Shown here piece by piece: positions 44,497 through 57,468 of a stretch of 64,000 nucleotides of DNA; position 1 is the stretch's first letter, and every line of letters begins with the position of its first letter. The notes below the pieces were generated by a model. It worked only from the letters and a program-made list of their open reading frames with translations, was not told the DNA's origin and did not search any database. This stretch comes from Notospermus geniculatus (Eukaryota; Nemertea; Pilidiophora; Heteronemertea; Lineidae). Made by a program: the position numbers and the translations under genes. The DNA lies in the NCBI GenBank assembly GCA_002633025.1, contig NMRB01000044.1:468871-532870 (forward strand). Direction: 5' to 3'.

Positions 44497-47400
44497 AAAA
44501 AGGGTGAAAGCAGGCTGGGTTTCTTCAAGCTGAATTCTATTAACACATCGACAGAAGCCGAAATCAGTTTAGTTTTAATTACATGAACAAAACCTAACAT
44601 TTTTTGTGATGGAAATTTTTACCTAGACATAAACCACTAAAGCCCTGGTCTCGGGCAGGTCAGGAATCACTACGTGTGATAGAATAGCAACCCCAGCATC
44701 TGGTGATGAGGAGATGAAATATTAAGGATCTAAATTTGAGTCGGTGTATATGCATGTACATGTAGGACAGAATTTAACCTAACCTTACATGACGTGCATG
44801 GTAGCAAATGGAAAGGACTGACCACTCAAGAAAAGGAACAATTTTTGAGAAAGGAAAATGTAGAGCAGTCAAAGACAGTCAATGAAGAATCCAATGTAGC
44901 TTTGACAAGGTAATACCAACCAGATATATTAAATTGGCATTTTCTCCCTTATGGAAGCACCTTAATTGTGTTGTGCATAAAGAATACAAATTCTGTTCAT
45001 GTGTTTTCTCGGTGCCTTCTCCTCATTGACTGAATAAAATACACTTACAACAACACTGAGACATGAAGAAAAGATGAAGATATTGAAACACAGATTAAAG
45101 TCATTCCTGTACCGAAAGATACAAGGTACAATCCTTTATATGTACAGTCAGCAAGTAGACCGACACAAGTTATCAGAGAACATTCTAGCAAGCCACTGTG
45201 GGCCAAAGTCTTAAAGCATCCCAAGCTTGAATGCACCGGCGCATTCAATACTCGGTAAGCTCATCTAATGTAGCCCCCAGCAAGCAAATTTAAATGGCTA
45301 AACATGCATGGCAAATTCAGCCTTATAAGTTATGTCAAGAAAGTGAAGTGCAAAGGTTGGGTGCAGTGTCTCATGCTGCTCATACCACGTGCTGGAGTGT
45401 CGAGGATGAAAAGCTTCCCTAAACAGTAGTGTTGGAGAGAAATTTCTACTGGAATGTTCACCAGCAGGCTGTTTGTTGTTCATATGAGAGATTGCAGGGG
45501 GGCAGTGTTTGTGTGGATGCGATTCTGTGCACATCATCTAATGTCACACAGTACATATAGTTGGAGGAAGAAGTTGTATGAAAGGGAAAGGGACCTAAAC
45601 GATGGGGAGGACGTGGGCAGTACCACAACAATCATGGAGATACATGAGATAGCACAATGATGATGTAGTGATGGGGATGAGTTTTTGTGACTATGCTGAG
45701 AAAAACATTGGATACTATCATGAAACCTTGACCAAAGAGTGTACCTCAATTGATATAGAAACTGTGAGCCAGTTGCCATATCATTACTTTGAACAAAGTG
45801 TCCCAAGTTTCACTACTACAACTGACATGTGGTTTCTAGTGCCTTGGCAGTAAATTTCTGGCACGGCCTCTCTACGCTACATGTAGACTATAAGAAAACA
45901 GGTGTACCCGAAGCAGTGTCTACTGTTCTCTGGGAAAAATTGCAAGACATTGCAAAATTGTGACTGGAAGCATTGGTGTCTATTGCTGTACGAAAAAGCA
46001 CACTCCAAGTTCCTATAAAAACATATAATAATTTAAAAGCTACATTGCAAGATATCTGACAAAATGGGATACCCTTTCTCATGGCAGCAAGGTACTCCTC
46101 ATCTGGAAGAAAAAGTCAAATAGTTTCAAAAGGATGTTGGAAATCTCACTGACTTTCCAAAAGTCTCCTGATATCCTGAAAATATGTGCCGAGGGCAAGA
46201 ATTTTGAAGCAGTGAAGTGATGCCTATGACTCTCCCTGGTGTTCAGTACCGCACATACTATAGGTTTGAAAATAACCTGGGGTATATTCCAAGCCTCAGT
46301 AGGTATCAAAGGGGATACTGCATATTTTCCTGAAATCGAGCAATGGCTGAAAAACCATATCTGAAATCCTAGAACAACGCCACGCACACTAAGATCATGA
46401 TATTATTATGAATGAAATCAGGGAGCTACAGGTGAACATTTACTCATCTCAAGAGCCTATGAGCCAGAGAGAACTAGAGCTGCATTCAAAAAGTTCCATG
46501 CTGCAAGATGACAGAGCTACACTAGAACAAGATTCATCCATCGACATTACCCTGAACTCAAGAAGAAACCAAGATTTCAAGGAAAAGGGCCAACAAATTT
46601 TGAGTGCAGGACAGATAAACCTTTCATTTTTTGCAGCTTCAAAAGCTTCAAGGCCTGGTTGTTTCAATTCGAAGATCTGTCAACATCAAATTTTGCAGCA
46701 GAGCAGGTACATTGTCATCTGCTCAGATGATTCATGCAGATAGAAAACCTAGAAGAGCCTAGCCAAGACCATTCGTCAAAATAGGGTCATTCCAATGTCA
46801 TAGATCTATTCGAATCATGCAAGATCTCCAGCTGCCCAATTCATTCCATAGTCACCAAACCATCCTGGCTTGCCGGAGTGCTAATTTGTTCTGCAACCAA
46901 CATGACAAACTAATTCATCCAAGCTCCTTTTGAACTTCCAACCATATCTCTTACCATTGACCCAAGTAGCAACATTTCTGTGAGCAACTGTGGAATCTGG
47001 AGAAGAAAGAACTTCTATAATATTCCACCTATCCTGATTCAAGGCAACCATACTCAACAAGGAAGAACCCGTATTACCACCATGATGGTGATGGAGAGTC
47101 AGTCTGACCATTACCAGATAAAAAGGAAATGGGAATATCATTTGAGAATGGCACAAGGACAACAGAACCAATCATGCTGCATACTGGGCCCTCCCTCTCA
47201 GGACACCATGAGAACTGCAATGTAGTGTCCATGATGAAGCGATATCCTGGTCACTTATCCCAAAAAGACAGACCAACATATTGCCTATTAGGCAAAATCT
47301 AACGACCTCAGAAAAGGTGTCCACAAAGGTACATGTATACTTAGGTGTCTTCGCAGAGAGGAGGCTCAGGGAGAGAAGCCTTCAGGGGACTATTCTAGAA

Positions 47401-50400
47401 AGGATTCCTTTCCTTCTGTACCAGCCACCTTGGTGTGAAGCTTCAAAGTACTAAGTCATGATTAAATCATGACACAGTGGCCTGTACTACATGTAGTTCC
47501 TTCAATTATCTCATGCACATATCCCATCACCTAGAATGATGCTGAAGTCATCTTCAAGAAGTCTGTGCAGCCCTTTGCCTCGGTGTGGTGCTTTATAGAG
47601 GGGTCCATCTCATCACCTTGAACATGCACAATGACACCAATGGTACTTTTTCTCTATAATCACGCCATGCATGGAGAGAGACTGTTCCACAATAGCCTGC
47701 AAAATGAACCTGCACATACTACATAGGTGTAGGATGTACGTGGAAGGTTATCTTGGTCAGGTTTGCCGTCACTTTTGGCAAAAGAGCAAATAAAACTGGC
47801 TTCAGAAATCTTGGAAAGGCTTTCTATAAAGCCACTTTCTTGACTTCTCGTGGTGATGGCATGTGGAACAGACCCAATGAGCATGAAATGGATGAGATGA
47901 TGTGACAACAATGGCATTACTTACTACCAGGATTGGCTACACTACCTTTTTTCTTTCCTGTCAAACGAGATGGAACATTGGTGCATGTGAGAAGAGAACA
48001 AGCATTGACTGAAGATAAGAGACAAAAATAGCATCAAGTATATTATTTCAACAACTCTGCATGGACGTCTTGTGGGTGATTGAGATTTAAAGTGTTAGGT
48101 GTGATCTTAGGAAGAATCATGAAGAGATAAGACAGTTGAAAAGAGGAAGAGTATCATGAAACATCAATAGGGGAAGACAGATCGAATGTCAGAACACAGA
48201 AAGCATTGTTACGTCACATTAAGGAAGAAATCTTATAATTGTGCAAGTCACACAATAACATGTACACAATAGACGAATCCTTAATTAGATTATTGAATTA
48301 ATTAGCATGCAGTAATTAACATTATTGATAATTAAGAAAGACCATGCACCACAGATTTCAGAAGATGTTTAGACCATACTCAAAGTATCACAGTTAGAGA
48401 AAGTAGTATAGCATGCTGTTCTGTAACAACAATTAGTCAAAGATTAAAAATGTGAGCAATTCAGCTTAGTTTGAAATAAAATTCCAAAAAATCTTCTTGA
48501 CAACTTTTTAACTGAAAGCCTTTTTAAAATTCAACATATTGAATGATTTTCTTCAACCTTTTCTGCATCTTCTGTGACATACATGTACCGGTACTTACAA
48601 TACCTTTTCCACTCTCACCCATTACGTATAATAGAATGAACCAGTATATTGATATGGTGCTTTTCAAACTTGTTCCGACGTATCAAAATTTTATGTCACA
48701 TCACTGATAAAGATGAGTTCTGGATATAAGACTACATTGTTCACTACTTTTGTTGAGAAGTATCCTGGGATGAGAGGGGTATGGGGATAGAAAGAAGATG
48801 GACAGAAAGGACATAAGACGTCATTACAAGAGCGAGAAAATAATATCACATGATTGCCAATTTATCTCATTCATCATTCGTCATACACGTCTATTCTGAG
48901 TTCTATAACTAAAATCATCATCATCCATGATTCTACTATAACTACATGTACGGTACAAGGTTTACCATCAATCTGTGGGATTCAATGACTGTTATTTAAC
49001 ATTAAGGCAGGTATGCAGACATTAGGGGGGAGTCCAGGAACATGAATATGACAAGGACAACAGTAAATTTATTTGGGATGGTTTGAGACGTATTTGGGTT
49101 GTGAATTATCAAAGTCCAAAACTGTAGAGGATGTGTGTGTGTATCAATGTCAACAACTGGGCTTGCGTTCTTTGTCTTGAAATGTGATTATTTATAAGTA
49201 TTACCAAGCAATTAATGGTACGACCAAAACAGCAAACAACATCTGATCATGCAAAACCATCACCATATCATTCAAAAGTTGGGGGGGGGGGGGATTCAGC
49301 ACAAGTACATTTACGAATACATCACAATAGGTTAGATATGGGGCTACTGGGAGAGCACAGCAAAAATAGCAATGGTCTGTAGAGGCTGGGGTATGCAGGG
49401 CCACAAAATATCACTGGAAAATAAGGGCAGACACAAATAATAATTTTACATCCAATCCAAAACGAAAATGGGTCATCTATTCAACTTGAAACGAAACAAA
49501 GCTGATGTTGGGAAAATGTGTACGTGGAAAATGCACACAGAAAGTGCATCATTATACCATTCACATGAAGGGTACAAGAAATGGGGACAAAATCTGACCT
49601 CCAAAGAATGAGCCCACATGACAACAGATCCAGAACAAAAAAAATGCAAAAATAATATTTCATGCAAAGAGGTTTGGGCAGGATGGGGGTACAACTAGAT
49701 TGAGAAACAGGGAGATGGCAAAAGAAGCAAGACAGCAGTATTCTGAATTCCAAGTAAAGAGCTATTTTCACTTTGTTCAACCATTGCAACCCAGAGAGGA
49801 CAACTCAGGGGTTCAGCAGGGCTGACCCCCCAGCTAAATGTAATGCTTTGACCTGCAATGTTTGAATCGATTCTTCTGTTTATTGCCAGTAATTCTTAAG
49901 ATTTGGGTCTTGATGACAAATGGGAAGCGAATAAATGCATTTATCAATGAATCACAAAAACACAGCAAAACTCCGACAAATTCCATAGGGTCTCGCAGAT
50001 GAACAATGGATATCTTGCTAACACACAAAAAGCACATCACATCATCAAAATAAATTTCCAATTTTACGCGGTCATGACATCCGTACCGACCTTTAACAGT
50101 TTCCATTTTCATCGACTAGTTAAGCAGGTGATAATGCAAACAAAGTATAGTAAGTAACTGGACTAGACCAGAGTGTTACAAGGTGGAATACTAAGACCAA
50201 TGCTACACAAAATCTGTTGGAAAAAACAGTCTAAGTCTCTAAAAAGTGACCTGAATTTAGAGTGCCACAAGGTGAAATACTTGTACCCCTTCTATATTTC
50301 CTCTAGACAGAACAATGTGAAGAACAGCGCCATGGGATATTACGGGTACCGGTACCAAAAATTCATAAGCAAGTGATCTAGGATATCCTGTTAATTGATA

Positions 50401-51326
50401 ATTGCTTTCAGAATTCATATTATGAACTTAACATTTGCATTCAGTGAACTGTCGAAAATGAGATTTCTTTTGATGACCAAGTGGACATCAACCTTATTTT
50501 TGCATTAGTGATAGTGAAAGTGCATCATGTTGCCCTAAATTGTGGTTTCCACAGATGATATCGCACAGGTGTAACAGACTATGAACAGACAACAATTTCA
50601 ATGACATTTTTTACCTGGTGGTGCTGCTTGCACAAAGATTCAGAGAGGTAGATGTGAGTGAAAGGTTTAGTTGTGCACATTATCGGGATATTGTACAAGA
50701 AAGTGAAGTCATACCCAAAACAGGTGAACAATGACTGGTTTCTATTCACAACATCAATGATCAGGACTTTCATTATCCAAAATAATCAGGACTTAGGACA
50801 AGACTAAACTCAGGAAAGGATTTACCTTTTCTATCGTAAGAACTTAACTTTGTTAGTACATGTACAAGATTTAAAGAGAGATTAAGAATGAGGATTCATG
50901 TAATGAAAGTCATGCACCTGCACCTATCATGCCTTAGATATTTCAACTCTCCAGATTTTCAAAAGTGTTAAGGTTGATTATGGCAAACATTAGGTAATAG
51001 AATGCGAAATTGTTAAGACTTCATACAACTCTGATAAGAGTTATTTGACTTGATTGAAATGATGTTACATGCAACTCAAAACCAAGCAGATGTAACTTGT
51101 CGCTATATGTGTACTTCTACGACAAGCTGGCAGTTGTCAGTGGCTAAAAATTTTATCCCATAAAACAGAACGATCATTGCAGAAGACATTTTCATTCCCA
51201 ATACATTATCTGTAAAGATCCAACTGCACATTATCCATTACCCAAACCATATTCATCACATGTACCGGAACGGAACTTCCCAATTCCAATTCACCACCTA
51301 CATGTATAAAAATGTTCAAAGTTATG

Positions 51327-51407
51327 AACATTATCCATTACCTATTTATACCATTCTTATCACTATGAACATTATCCATTACCTATTCATACCATTCTTA
51401 TCACTAT
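51327..51407. repeat. Two-copy 41-bp tandem repeat
   Basis: gaacattatccattacctat plus ataccattcttatcactat, twice in a row. A single inverted copy lies at about 56050-56100, inside another intron of the same gene. Confidence 0.7.
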
Positions 51408-51619
51408 TCAAAATAAAAGCATCAACCCCCAATCTCCCATTCCCCTTCACCAATCAAGCAAAACGAGTCCAGCATTCCTTCACCACTGAAATTTAGTTAA
51501 TGGTAAAATTCTGAATCTATTCTGGTAGCTTTCATTTCTATGCGTAATTATTACCCACAGTAGGAAATTTTGAAAATTTTATCAATTATGAAGTGCTGAA
51601 AACCTCCTCTTAGACATAC

Positions 51620-51712
51620 CTGGTAAGTCTTCTTCATTCTCTGAGACTGGTAAACTACTTAGGGAACCATTGTTGATCTGTTTAGAAGGAGTCTCCTTAG
51701 GATTCTTGAGAT
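51620..51712 (-). CDS. Fat-like: Fat-like protocadherin, small cytoplasmic exon
   Basis: 93 bp, phase 1 at both ends, acceptor ttgcctttcag and donor CCAG|gtatgt. Encodes LKNPKETPSKQINNG and LPVSENEEDLP, polar and acidic, between the post-membrane exon and the YHWDTSDW exon. Its length divisible by three means it could be skipped without a frameshift. Confidence 0.85.
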
Positions 51713-53041
51713 CTGAAAGGCAATGGTAGACTGCATTAAACCGGACTGAAAAAAAACTACAGTAGCTACATGTATTGTCTTCATCCGGGGCTTGTTTCTC
51801 AACATAGATTGAAGTCACTAATTTCACTACCCGGGGTAAAAGGGAAGAATTCTGCAAAGGCAATGACTTCTAAGGAAAATGACCATAGCATAAATATGCC
51901 AGTCAACTCAAGAAAACATCGTCTTTGATCTGAATTGTTAGTATCGTAAGACGGAAATCCAATTCTCAATGGTACATGTAATTCACATGGTATGGTTCAC
52001 ACACAAGATGTAAAATCCCATGCTGTTACATACAAAAATGGACAAAATACTTCAAAGATGTACTGAAATTTTCATGCTCTAATGATGGTGATGATTTCCA
52101 CGATGTGAACGGGACGTTAGTGAAAAACACCAAACATTTTATACCCATGTGGCGAAAGATTTGCAACTGTTCCAAACCTGGTGCTCAGGTGCCTGAATAA
52201 CACCTCTACTGTAAGATCTGTTGTGTTAGTAGGAGCACCCTAGGTCATAACATTATGATTTATTCCCAGCCCAAGGTAGCCATATTGAATTTCCAATTAG
52301 TAGCTTCCAGCTACATGTAGCAGGTGAAGAACATAAGCAGTATGGTCCTTGAAGAATTTGTCAGTATGAGTTTTTTGGGCTGATGATATCAAACATGTCC
52401 ATGCAAGAAGTCTACGTTTGCTAGCCTGAATCTGAATGCACTTAAATTCATTTTACTGGTGATCGTATTAGTTTGCTTCACCATTGGAACTGAGAACCAC
52501 TCGAATGTTTTGAACTAACAATTCTGACAACTGTACATTTAGAAAACGAATAAGGCGTAGCACTAATGTAATAGATGCAATATTCTCTTAAACGAAAACA
52601 TCAAGAATTGACCAACATTATACTGAATAAAAAGAAAGAATCCCTTTCATCAATTCTCAGCGAGTAATGAAAAAAAATACATTCCCATTCAGGAATTTCT
52701 ATGCAAGCAGATATATTGCTTTTCATTATCTATATTGCTGCATCCAGGAAAAACAGCAACAAGAAAATAATACAATGAGTCCAGCTCATCCAAGTTGGAA
52801 AAACTTAAACGTTGGAGATGTTACTCATGAGGAAGTCATACACATGTGTGGATAGGATCAATGTCAGCCCGGGGCAAAGGCTTTCGTGAAGAAAACAAAC
52901 TTGGGGGTCATCAGATTCCTCATCATGCAGGGAATTTGTATTAATCTTCTCAATTTGGATGAGCTGACAAGTAAAACATGGCCATCAGAAGCAAAAGAAG
53001 CATGTCAAGATTCCCATTCTTTATATCAGACATGGACCTAC

Positions 53042-53116
53042 TGGTGACAGCAGCCTGTCTATAGGCCGGGGAGGTTTTCATGTACTTGTCCTTAACTTTA
53101 AAAAACCATTTGCCTC
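53042..53116 (-). CDS. Candidate 75-bp cassette exon of the Fat-like tail
   Basis: A strong acceptor (tgtattcccttacag) is followed by 25 codons in the phase of the neighbours: GKWFFKVKDKYMKTSPAYRQ and on to TS. A usable donor CCA|gtaggt closes it at exactly 75 bp, keeping phase 1-1. The main chain reads well without it, so it would be an optional insert. Basic and aromatic composition, unlike the acidic flanking exons. Fat1-type genes are known to splice small cytoplasmic exons alternatively. Confidence 0.4.
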
Positions 53117-53647
53117 CTGTAAGGGAATACAGCAATAAGACAACAATGAACACATACCTACACCACACAATTTGTACATAGAACTAGAGCAAGCAGAGTG
53201 GAGACAGAGTTACTCTATTGTAAGGAAGTTGAAGATCTTTCCATAATTACATGACAGATTTTTGTCACCCCATTCCAAACTTAGAAGACAGGACAAGATT
53301 GGGTGAAATTTTTTGCAAGTTGTCTTACTCAAACGTTTTGTCAGTCCATTGTTTATGTCATTAATAGGGATCCAAAATCCAAACTACTGAAGTGTGAAAA
53401 TTTTGAACTCTTCTTGCTTCTTTTGAACAGCACAAAGGACAAGAAATTACATCTTTCAAATCACTAGTTTACATTTCTCATTGTAATGCATAACAAAGGC
53501 AACCAATTTGCACTTCCTGGTAGTCATTCTGACTTCTGCTGAACGAGCAGCGTTTACAAGACAACATCCTGACAATCACGCAAAATGCACAAATGGCAAA
53601 GAAATCTATACATCAAAAGCCCTGAAATAACACAAAATGATACTCAC

Positions 53648-54154
53648 TGTCTAAATTTTCCACGATGTTGGGGTACTCGTAGTGTGGTTTACATAACGAA
53701 TCCGAATCAGAGCCTTCATTGTTGTAATGTGCAACGTGCAAGGACTTCTGTAGATTTTGGTTCAAGTTCAGATTCTGTAAGAACTCGGGTGTATAAATGG
53801 GTCCATTGTGGACACTCTCCAGTTCATCGGCTGCACTGCCGTAATTTCGTATTGTGTCGAAATTATTCAGGGTATGCATGGAATCTTGACCACTGGGAGT
53901 GTACGAAGCAGGGCGCATCGGTATGGGTGGTGGTTTTGGACTTGGTGGAATGTTGGGGTTATTTTTCGATGTGGCGACGTCCAAATTGCTCATCTTCCCA
54001 GACTTGAAATCTGATGTGCAGTTGAGGATCATGTCATTAGATCGCCCATGTGGCCCCTCACCATCCACGTGCCGATGACGGGCATATCGTCGTCGCCTCC
54101 ATCGCCAGAGAATTACAATGATTACGACGATAAGCAGGAGGCCTACACAAACAC
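53648..54154 (-). CDS. Fat-like: Fat-like protocadherin, transmembrane and juxtamembrane exon
   Basis: 169 codons, phase 1-1. Begins with the membrane helix VCVGLLLIVVIIVILW followed by a basic stop-transfer stretch (RWRRRYARHRH). It then has a proline-rich segment NIPPSPKPPPIPMRP, a likely EVH1/SH3 ligand (vertebrate FAT1 has comparable Ena/VASP sites), and YEYPNIVENLD at the end. Donor GACA|gtgagt at 53647. Confidence 0.92.
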
Positions 54155-54307
54155 CTGTAATGAACGATGAAGCGGATCACGAATTGATGATTGTAGAAGA
54201 AATGTACATGTAATTTTTGAATATTCCCTACAGCAAAGAGCAGTTACTTTTTAATTCTAAATGCACAGTACTGGAAATCATTTCCAGTGTCTCTCGTATA
54301 GGCTTAC

Positions 54308-54505
54308 CAATGATCCCATATAATTCATCCATAGATATGTTGATTCCTGTGGATGTGATCGAAGACAGGTTGACCTCTTCACATCTTGGTCCCTTAGCCT
54401 CTGGTGGGCATGAGCAGTTGAATGCACCCGGCGTATTCTTGCACGTTCCTCCATTTTTACAGGGCGACTTCAGACATTCATCAATGTCAAACTCGCAGTA
54501 TTTAC
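54308..54505 (-). CDS. Fat-like: Fat-like protocadherin, calcium-binding-type EGF exon
   Basis: 66 codons, phase 1-1. The domain starts DIDECLKSPCKNGGTC and continues AFNCSCPPEAKGPRCEE: six cysteines with the D-x-D-E-C calcium motif. After it comes a short stalk ending DELYGIIG that leads into the membrane helix of the next exon. Confidence 0.92.
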
Positions 54506-54779
54506 CTGTATAAGAAAAACATACATATCAGCAAGTCTGGTGAATGAAAATTTTCCTAGGAACTGTGAAGAGCAATGTCGGTTAGACCAGTTTTGTTCAT
54601 CTTGACATATCGTCAAGGCCTACGTCACTTTGCCCTTCGAACTACGCTCTCTTCAGGGTAGGAGTGAGGGAAGGAGTGATAGGAACACTTGTCAGGGCAA
54701 GACGTGTTTTGTTAGAACATTTGAAAACATATTCATGTAACTGTGGACATGAGAACAGTTCCCACCACACTGCACTTAC

Positions 54780-54956
54780 CAGTATAACCTTTGCAGTCAC
54801 AGATGGGCCCTGCCGGAAGTCCTGCACCGCCTTCAAAACATTTCCCATTGTTGCGGCATGGGTTGGGGTTGCAGTAATAGCCATAATCGCAGTTCTTGCC
54901 TGAGAATTGGCTCTTGCAGTGGCAGACGTAGTCATTGTACTTATTTTCACAGTCAC
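54780..54956 (-). CDS. Fat-like: Fat-like protocadherin, EGF exon
   Basis: 59 codons, phase 1-1. Completes one EGF (DCENKYNDYVCHCKSQFSG, NCDYG) and encodes most of the next (YYCNPNPCRNNGKC, then PICDCKGYTG), which is finished by KYCEFD in the following exon. Acceptor ttgcttttctag. Confidence 0.92.
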
Positions 54957-55147
54957 CTAGAAAAGCAATCAGCATTCATTCAAGATGAATCAAAGATCCC
55001 ATGTACTTTATCCAAGTTTCACAATTTATACACTGAAGGTTTCCATATAGGCCTACATTCTTTACATCTCATGATTACACTGAACTTCTTTTATGGAAAT
55101 ATACTTCCCAAAAGGTATTTTTGCTATTTGTGGTCTAAAGCACTTAC

Positions 55148-55685
55148 CATTATGCATACAAGGCTTGGATGCACAGGGATTCAGGTCAATCTCACATCTC
55201 TGTCCAACGAACCGATTAGTACAGTGACAGATGAAATCAGCACCACGGTTCTCACATGTGCCACGATTCCTGCATGGAGAGCTTGTGCAGGGCCCAATCA
55301 AATTCTCATCACACTGGAGTTTTACTTTATTCATCTGCTGCAAGATGGCGATACTGTTTGTCCCTCCCAGTGGTGGACTTTCTCCATTGATCATGATGTC
55401 CTTCATGCATCCTTCAAACCCCTTGATGACGTTTGAATATCCATGGTTTAGAGCTGTGACTTGGGCACCAAAATACACAGCATTGTTCTCAATGTTCATA
55501 CTGGCGCTGTAGCCTGGTGCTATAGCCTGGGCGGTGTATTTCTTATCAACAGTCAGCTCTGCAGTGTTGCGGCTACGGATGACTTTGATGTGGTGCCAGC
55601 GGCCATCGTTGATGTAGTAGTTGACCTGGGCAATGCCCTCTCCACTACCGAGATCAAACCGGTACTGAATCAGACCATCGATCAT
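55148..55685 (-). CDS. Fat-like: Fat-like protocadherin, laminin G (main part) plus EGF exon
   Basis: 538 bp, phase 0 to 1. Residues 1-115 are the bulk of a laminin G domain (LIQYRFDLGSGEGIAQV, DGRWHHIKVIRS, ending GFEGCMKDIMINGE). Then a complete EGF (GPCTSSPCRNRGTCENRG, FICHCTNRFVGQRCEID) and the first half of another (NPCASKPCMHNG). FAT1 places its laminin G domain at the same point between EGFs. Confidence 0.94.
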
Positions 55686-55799
55686 CTGCAAAAAAGAAAG
55701 ACATTTGATTATTTTTTTCATCGAAGTGACCTTCTTGGTATATTCCACAACAGTTATGACATAATAAGGTTATTCATTGAAGGGAAAAGATGATCTTAC

Positions 55800-55960
55800 T
55801 TCCAAAATAAATCTGTCCAGCTTCCCGGCAAACAAAAGGATGGCATTCTTTTGCAAGGTCCTGACGTAGAGTGATATGGCCAGTTGTCTTTCAATGGGCT
55901 GTAGGATGCTCCACAATATATAACCTTTGCCACGGAAACTCATTGCGTTTGGAACCAGTT
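55800..55960 (-). CDS. Fat-like: Fat-like protocadherin, start of laminin G
   Basis: 161 bp, phase 1 to 0, acceptor ccctgtctttcag. Encodes AMSFRGKGYILWSIL, then LAISLYVRTLQKNAILLFA and DRFILE, the first strands of the laminin G fold (SFxGxGY start, FRT-like strand). Confidence 0.92.
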
Positions 55961-56142
55961 CTGAAAGACAGGGCAAACACTGAAGGTGCAGCTGGGGGTT
56001 GGCGTTGGTTATGGTTTGGCAAATGTGATTAAGGGTAATAGATAATTGAAATTATGACTGAGAATGGTATTAATAGGTAATGGATAATGTTCATGACAAT
56101 GGAAATGTAAAGAAGATTCTTCAGAAATATGACAATACTTAC

Positions 56143-56325
56143 GGTCTGGTGACTTGCATTCTGGGTCATTGTCGTTACACTTGAAGATGTCCTTGTCACA
56201 CCGAGCTCCTGTCTTACCAGGTGGACATAGACATTCGTAGCCATGGAGTTCGTTCGGCTCACACATTTTGAAACGAGGACACGGATCAGCAGCACACTTG
56301 TTGAGGGCAATCTCGCAACGGGCAC
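56143..56325 (-). CDS. Fat-like: Fat-like protocadherin, EGF exon
   Basis: 61 codons, phase 1-1. Finishes the first EGF (ARCEIA) and encodes a second: LNKCAADPCPRFKMCEPN, YECLCPPGKTGARCDKD. A cysteine-containing linker (FKCNDNDPECKSPD) leads into laminin G. Donor GACC|gtaagt. Confidence 0.92.
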
Positions 56326-56417
56326 CTGAAGGGGCAAAGTATGAATGTGAAATGTGTTCCCAATGTGAGAAAACTGACCATAGATTGAAAACAAGGTTTA
56401 ACAATACAATCTCTCAC

Positions 56418-57468
56418 CTCCGAAGTGATCCTTGCATTCGCATTTATGAGTCAGTGTGTGCTTGAAGCTGGAGTAGCTGGCGCCGTCGTCAGTCTTTACT
56501 TGAACCATCTGCTTTTTATCGAATTCGATGATGCTGACACACCTCCCATTCTCACAAAGCTCGCTTGTACATACATCATTGAAAACCTTCCCAACTGTCA
56601 CACCCAAATTTTTCTGTATCGCTGGTACAGCTTGCTCCAGACGTCGCTTCAGTGGATTCTTTCTGTAGAAATTATCAGCAGACTTCTGAACTGCTAAGAG
56701 GATGTCCAGGTCTTCAGTCGCAGAGCGGCGATATCTGGCAGTGCTGCTGACGCTCTTTGGTGCAGGTTGTACGCCGAGAATGAAAACGTCTGGGACCTCT
56801 ACCCCCATTTCACTGGCTATGGTTGTCACGAATGATGTCTTCAGCTTTGCAACGAAATCCTTCATCGAGACAGATGACAGTCGCATCACGACTGCATTGG
56901 CGATCATCTCGTCCGTTATGGTTTGAATGTTAATGACTACATCGCCATATGTGGTGAATTTACCATCCGTTACGCTGACATTCAGAGAGTATTGTCCACC
57001 GTCCATATCGCTGTTTGCAATGATCAATCCATTGTCGGCAACAACCTCGAAGAGAGTCATTGAAGCATTAGGTAAACTGAATGTCAATTCATCGTACAAA
57101 TCACGATCCTGGGCCTTCAGTTGTCCAATGATGCCCCCTGGGAACTTATCCTCAAACGAATTGATCGACAACGACAGAGGAAGGAGTTCTGGCGCATACA
57201 TGCTTTCGTCGACAATCCGGACGTAGACATTGGTATCCGAATACAAAGGCGGGATGCCGTTATCGAAAGCACGGATCACCAACTCATAGGTATCCTTGTA
57301 TTCCTTGTTGAATTTCTTGGCACTGCTTAGCACACCATCGCGACTGATTCTGAAGGCACGGTCCTCATTTCCACTTATGATATCAAAGACATATGGCGGT
57401 CCGTTGGGGTCTAGGTCTTTATCAGTTAAGTTGAACTTTGTTACACCATGGCCATAGTCCGCACTTTC
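56418..57468 (-). CDS. Fat-like: Fat-like protocadherin, last cadherin repeat and first EGF
   Basis: 1051 bp, phase 0 to 1. Residues 1-80 complete a cadherin repeat: LTDKDLDPNGPPYVFDI, GVLSSAKKFNKE, AFDNGIPPLYSDTNV. About 190 residues of membrane-proximal region follow (ELTFSLPNASM, AVVMRLSSVSMKDFV), the conserved extracellular block seen before the EGFs in FAT proteins. Then a first EGF with a long insert (VCTSELCENGRC, ending HKCECKDHFGG). The start is the acceptor accttcttcag, not the ATG at 57501, which lies in the intron. Many upstream cadherin exons must lie beyond the window. Confidence 0.93.

Larger units (their letters stand above)
42395..51619 (-). other. Last intron of the Fat-like gene (9.2 kb)
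   Basis: Holds the tandem-repeat element at 43275-44496 and, at about 45050-47950, decayed coding-like sequence on both strands (for example plus-strand 46408-46743, MNEIRELQVNIYSSQ...) that could be an old transposon or retropseudogene; I cannot name it. The remainder is AT-rich with nothing supported. A run of 12 G lies at about 49280. Confidence 0.6.

Noticed and set aside
45668-47225. Plus- and minus-strand frames in the last Fat-like intron as a gene
   Set aside because: Frames are short and interrupted by stops, and I could not match them to a transposase or other protein; treated as decayed sequence.
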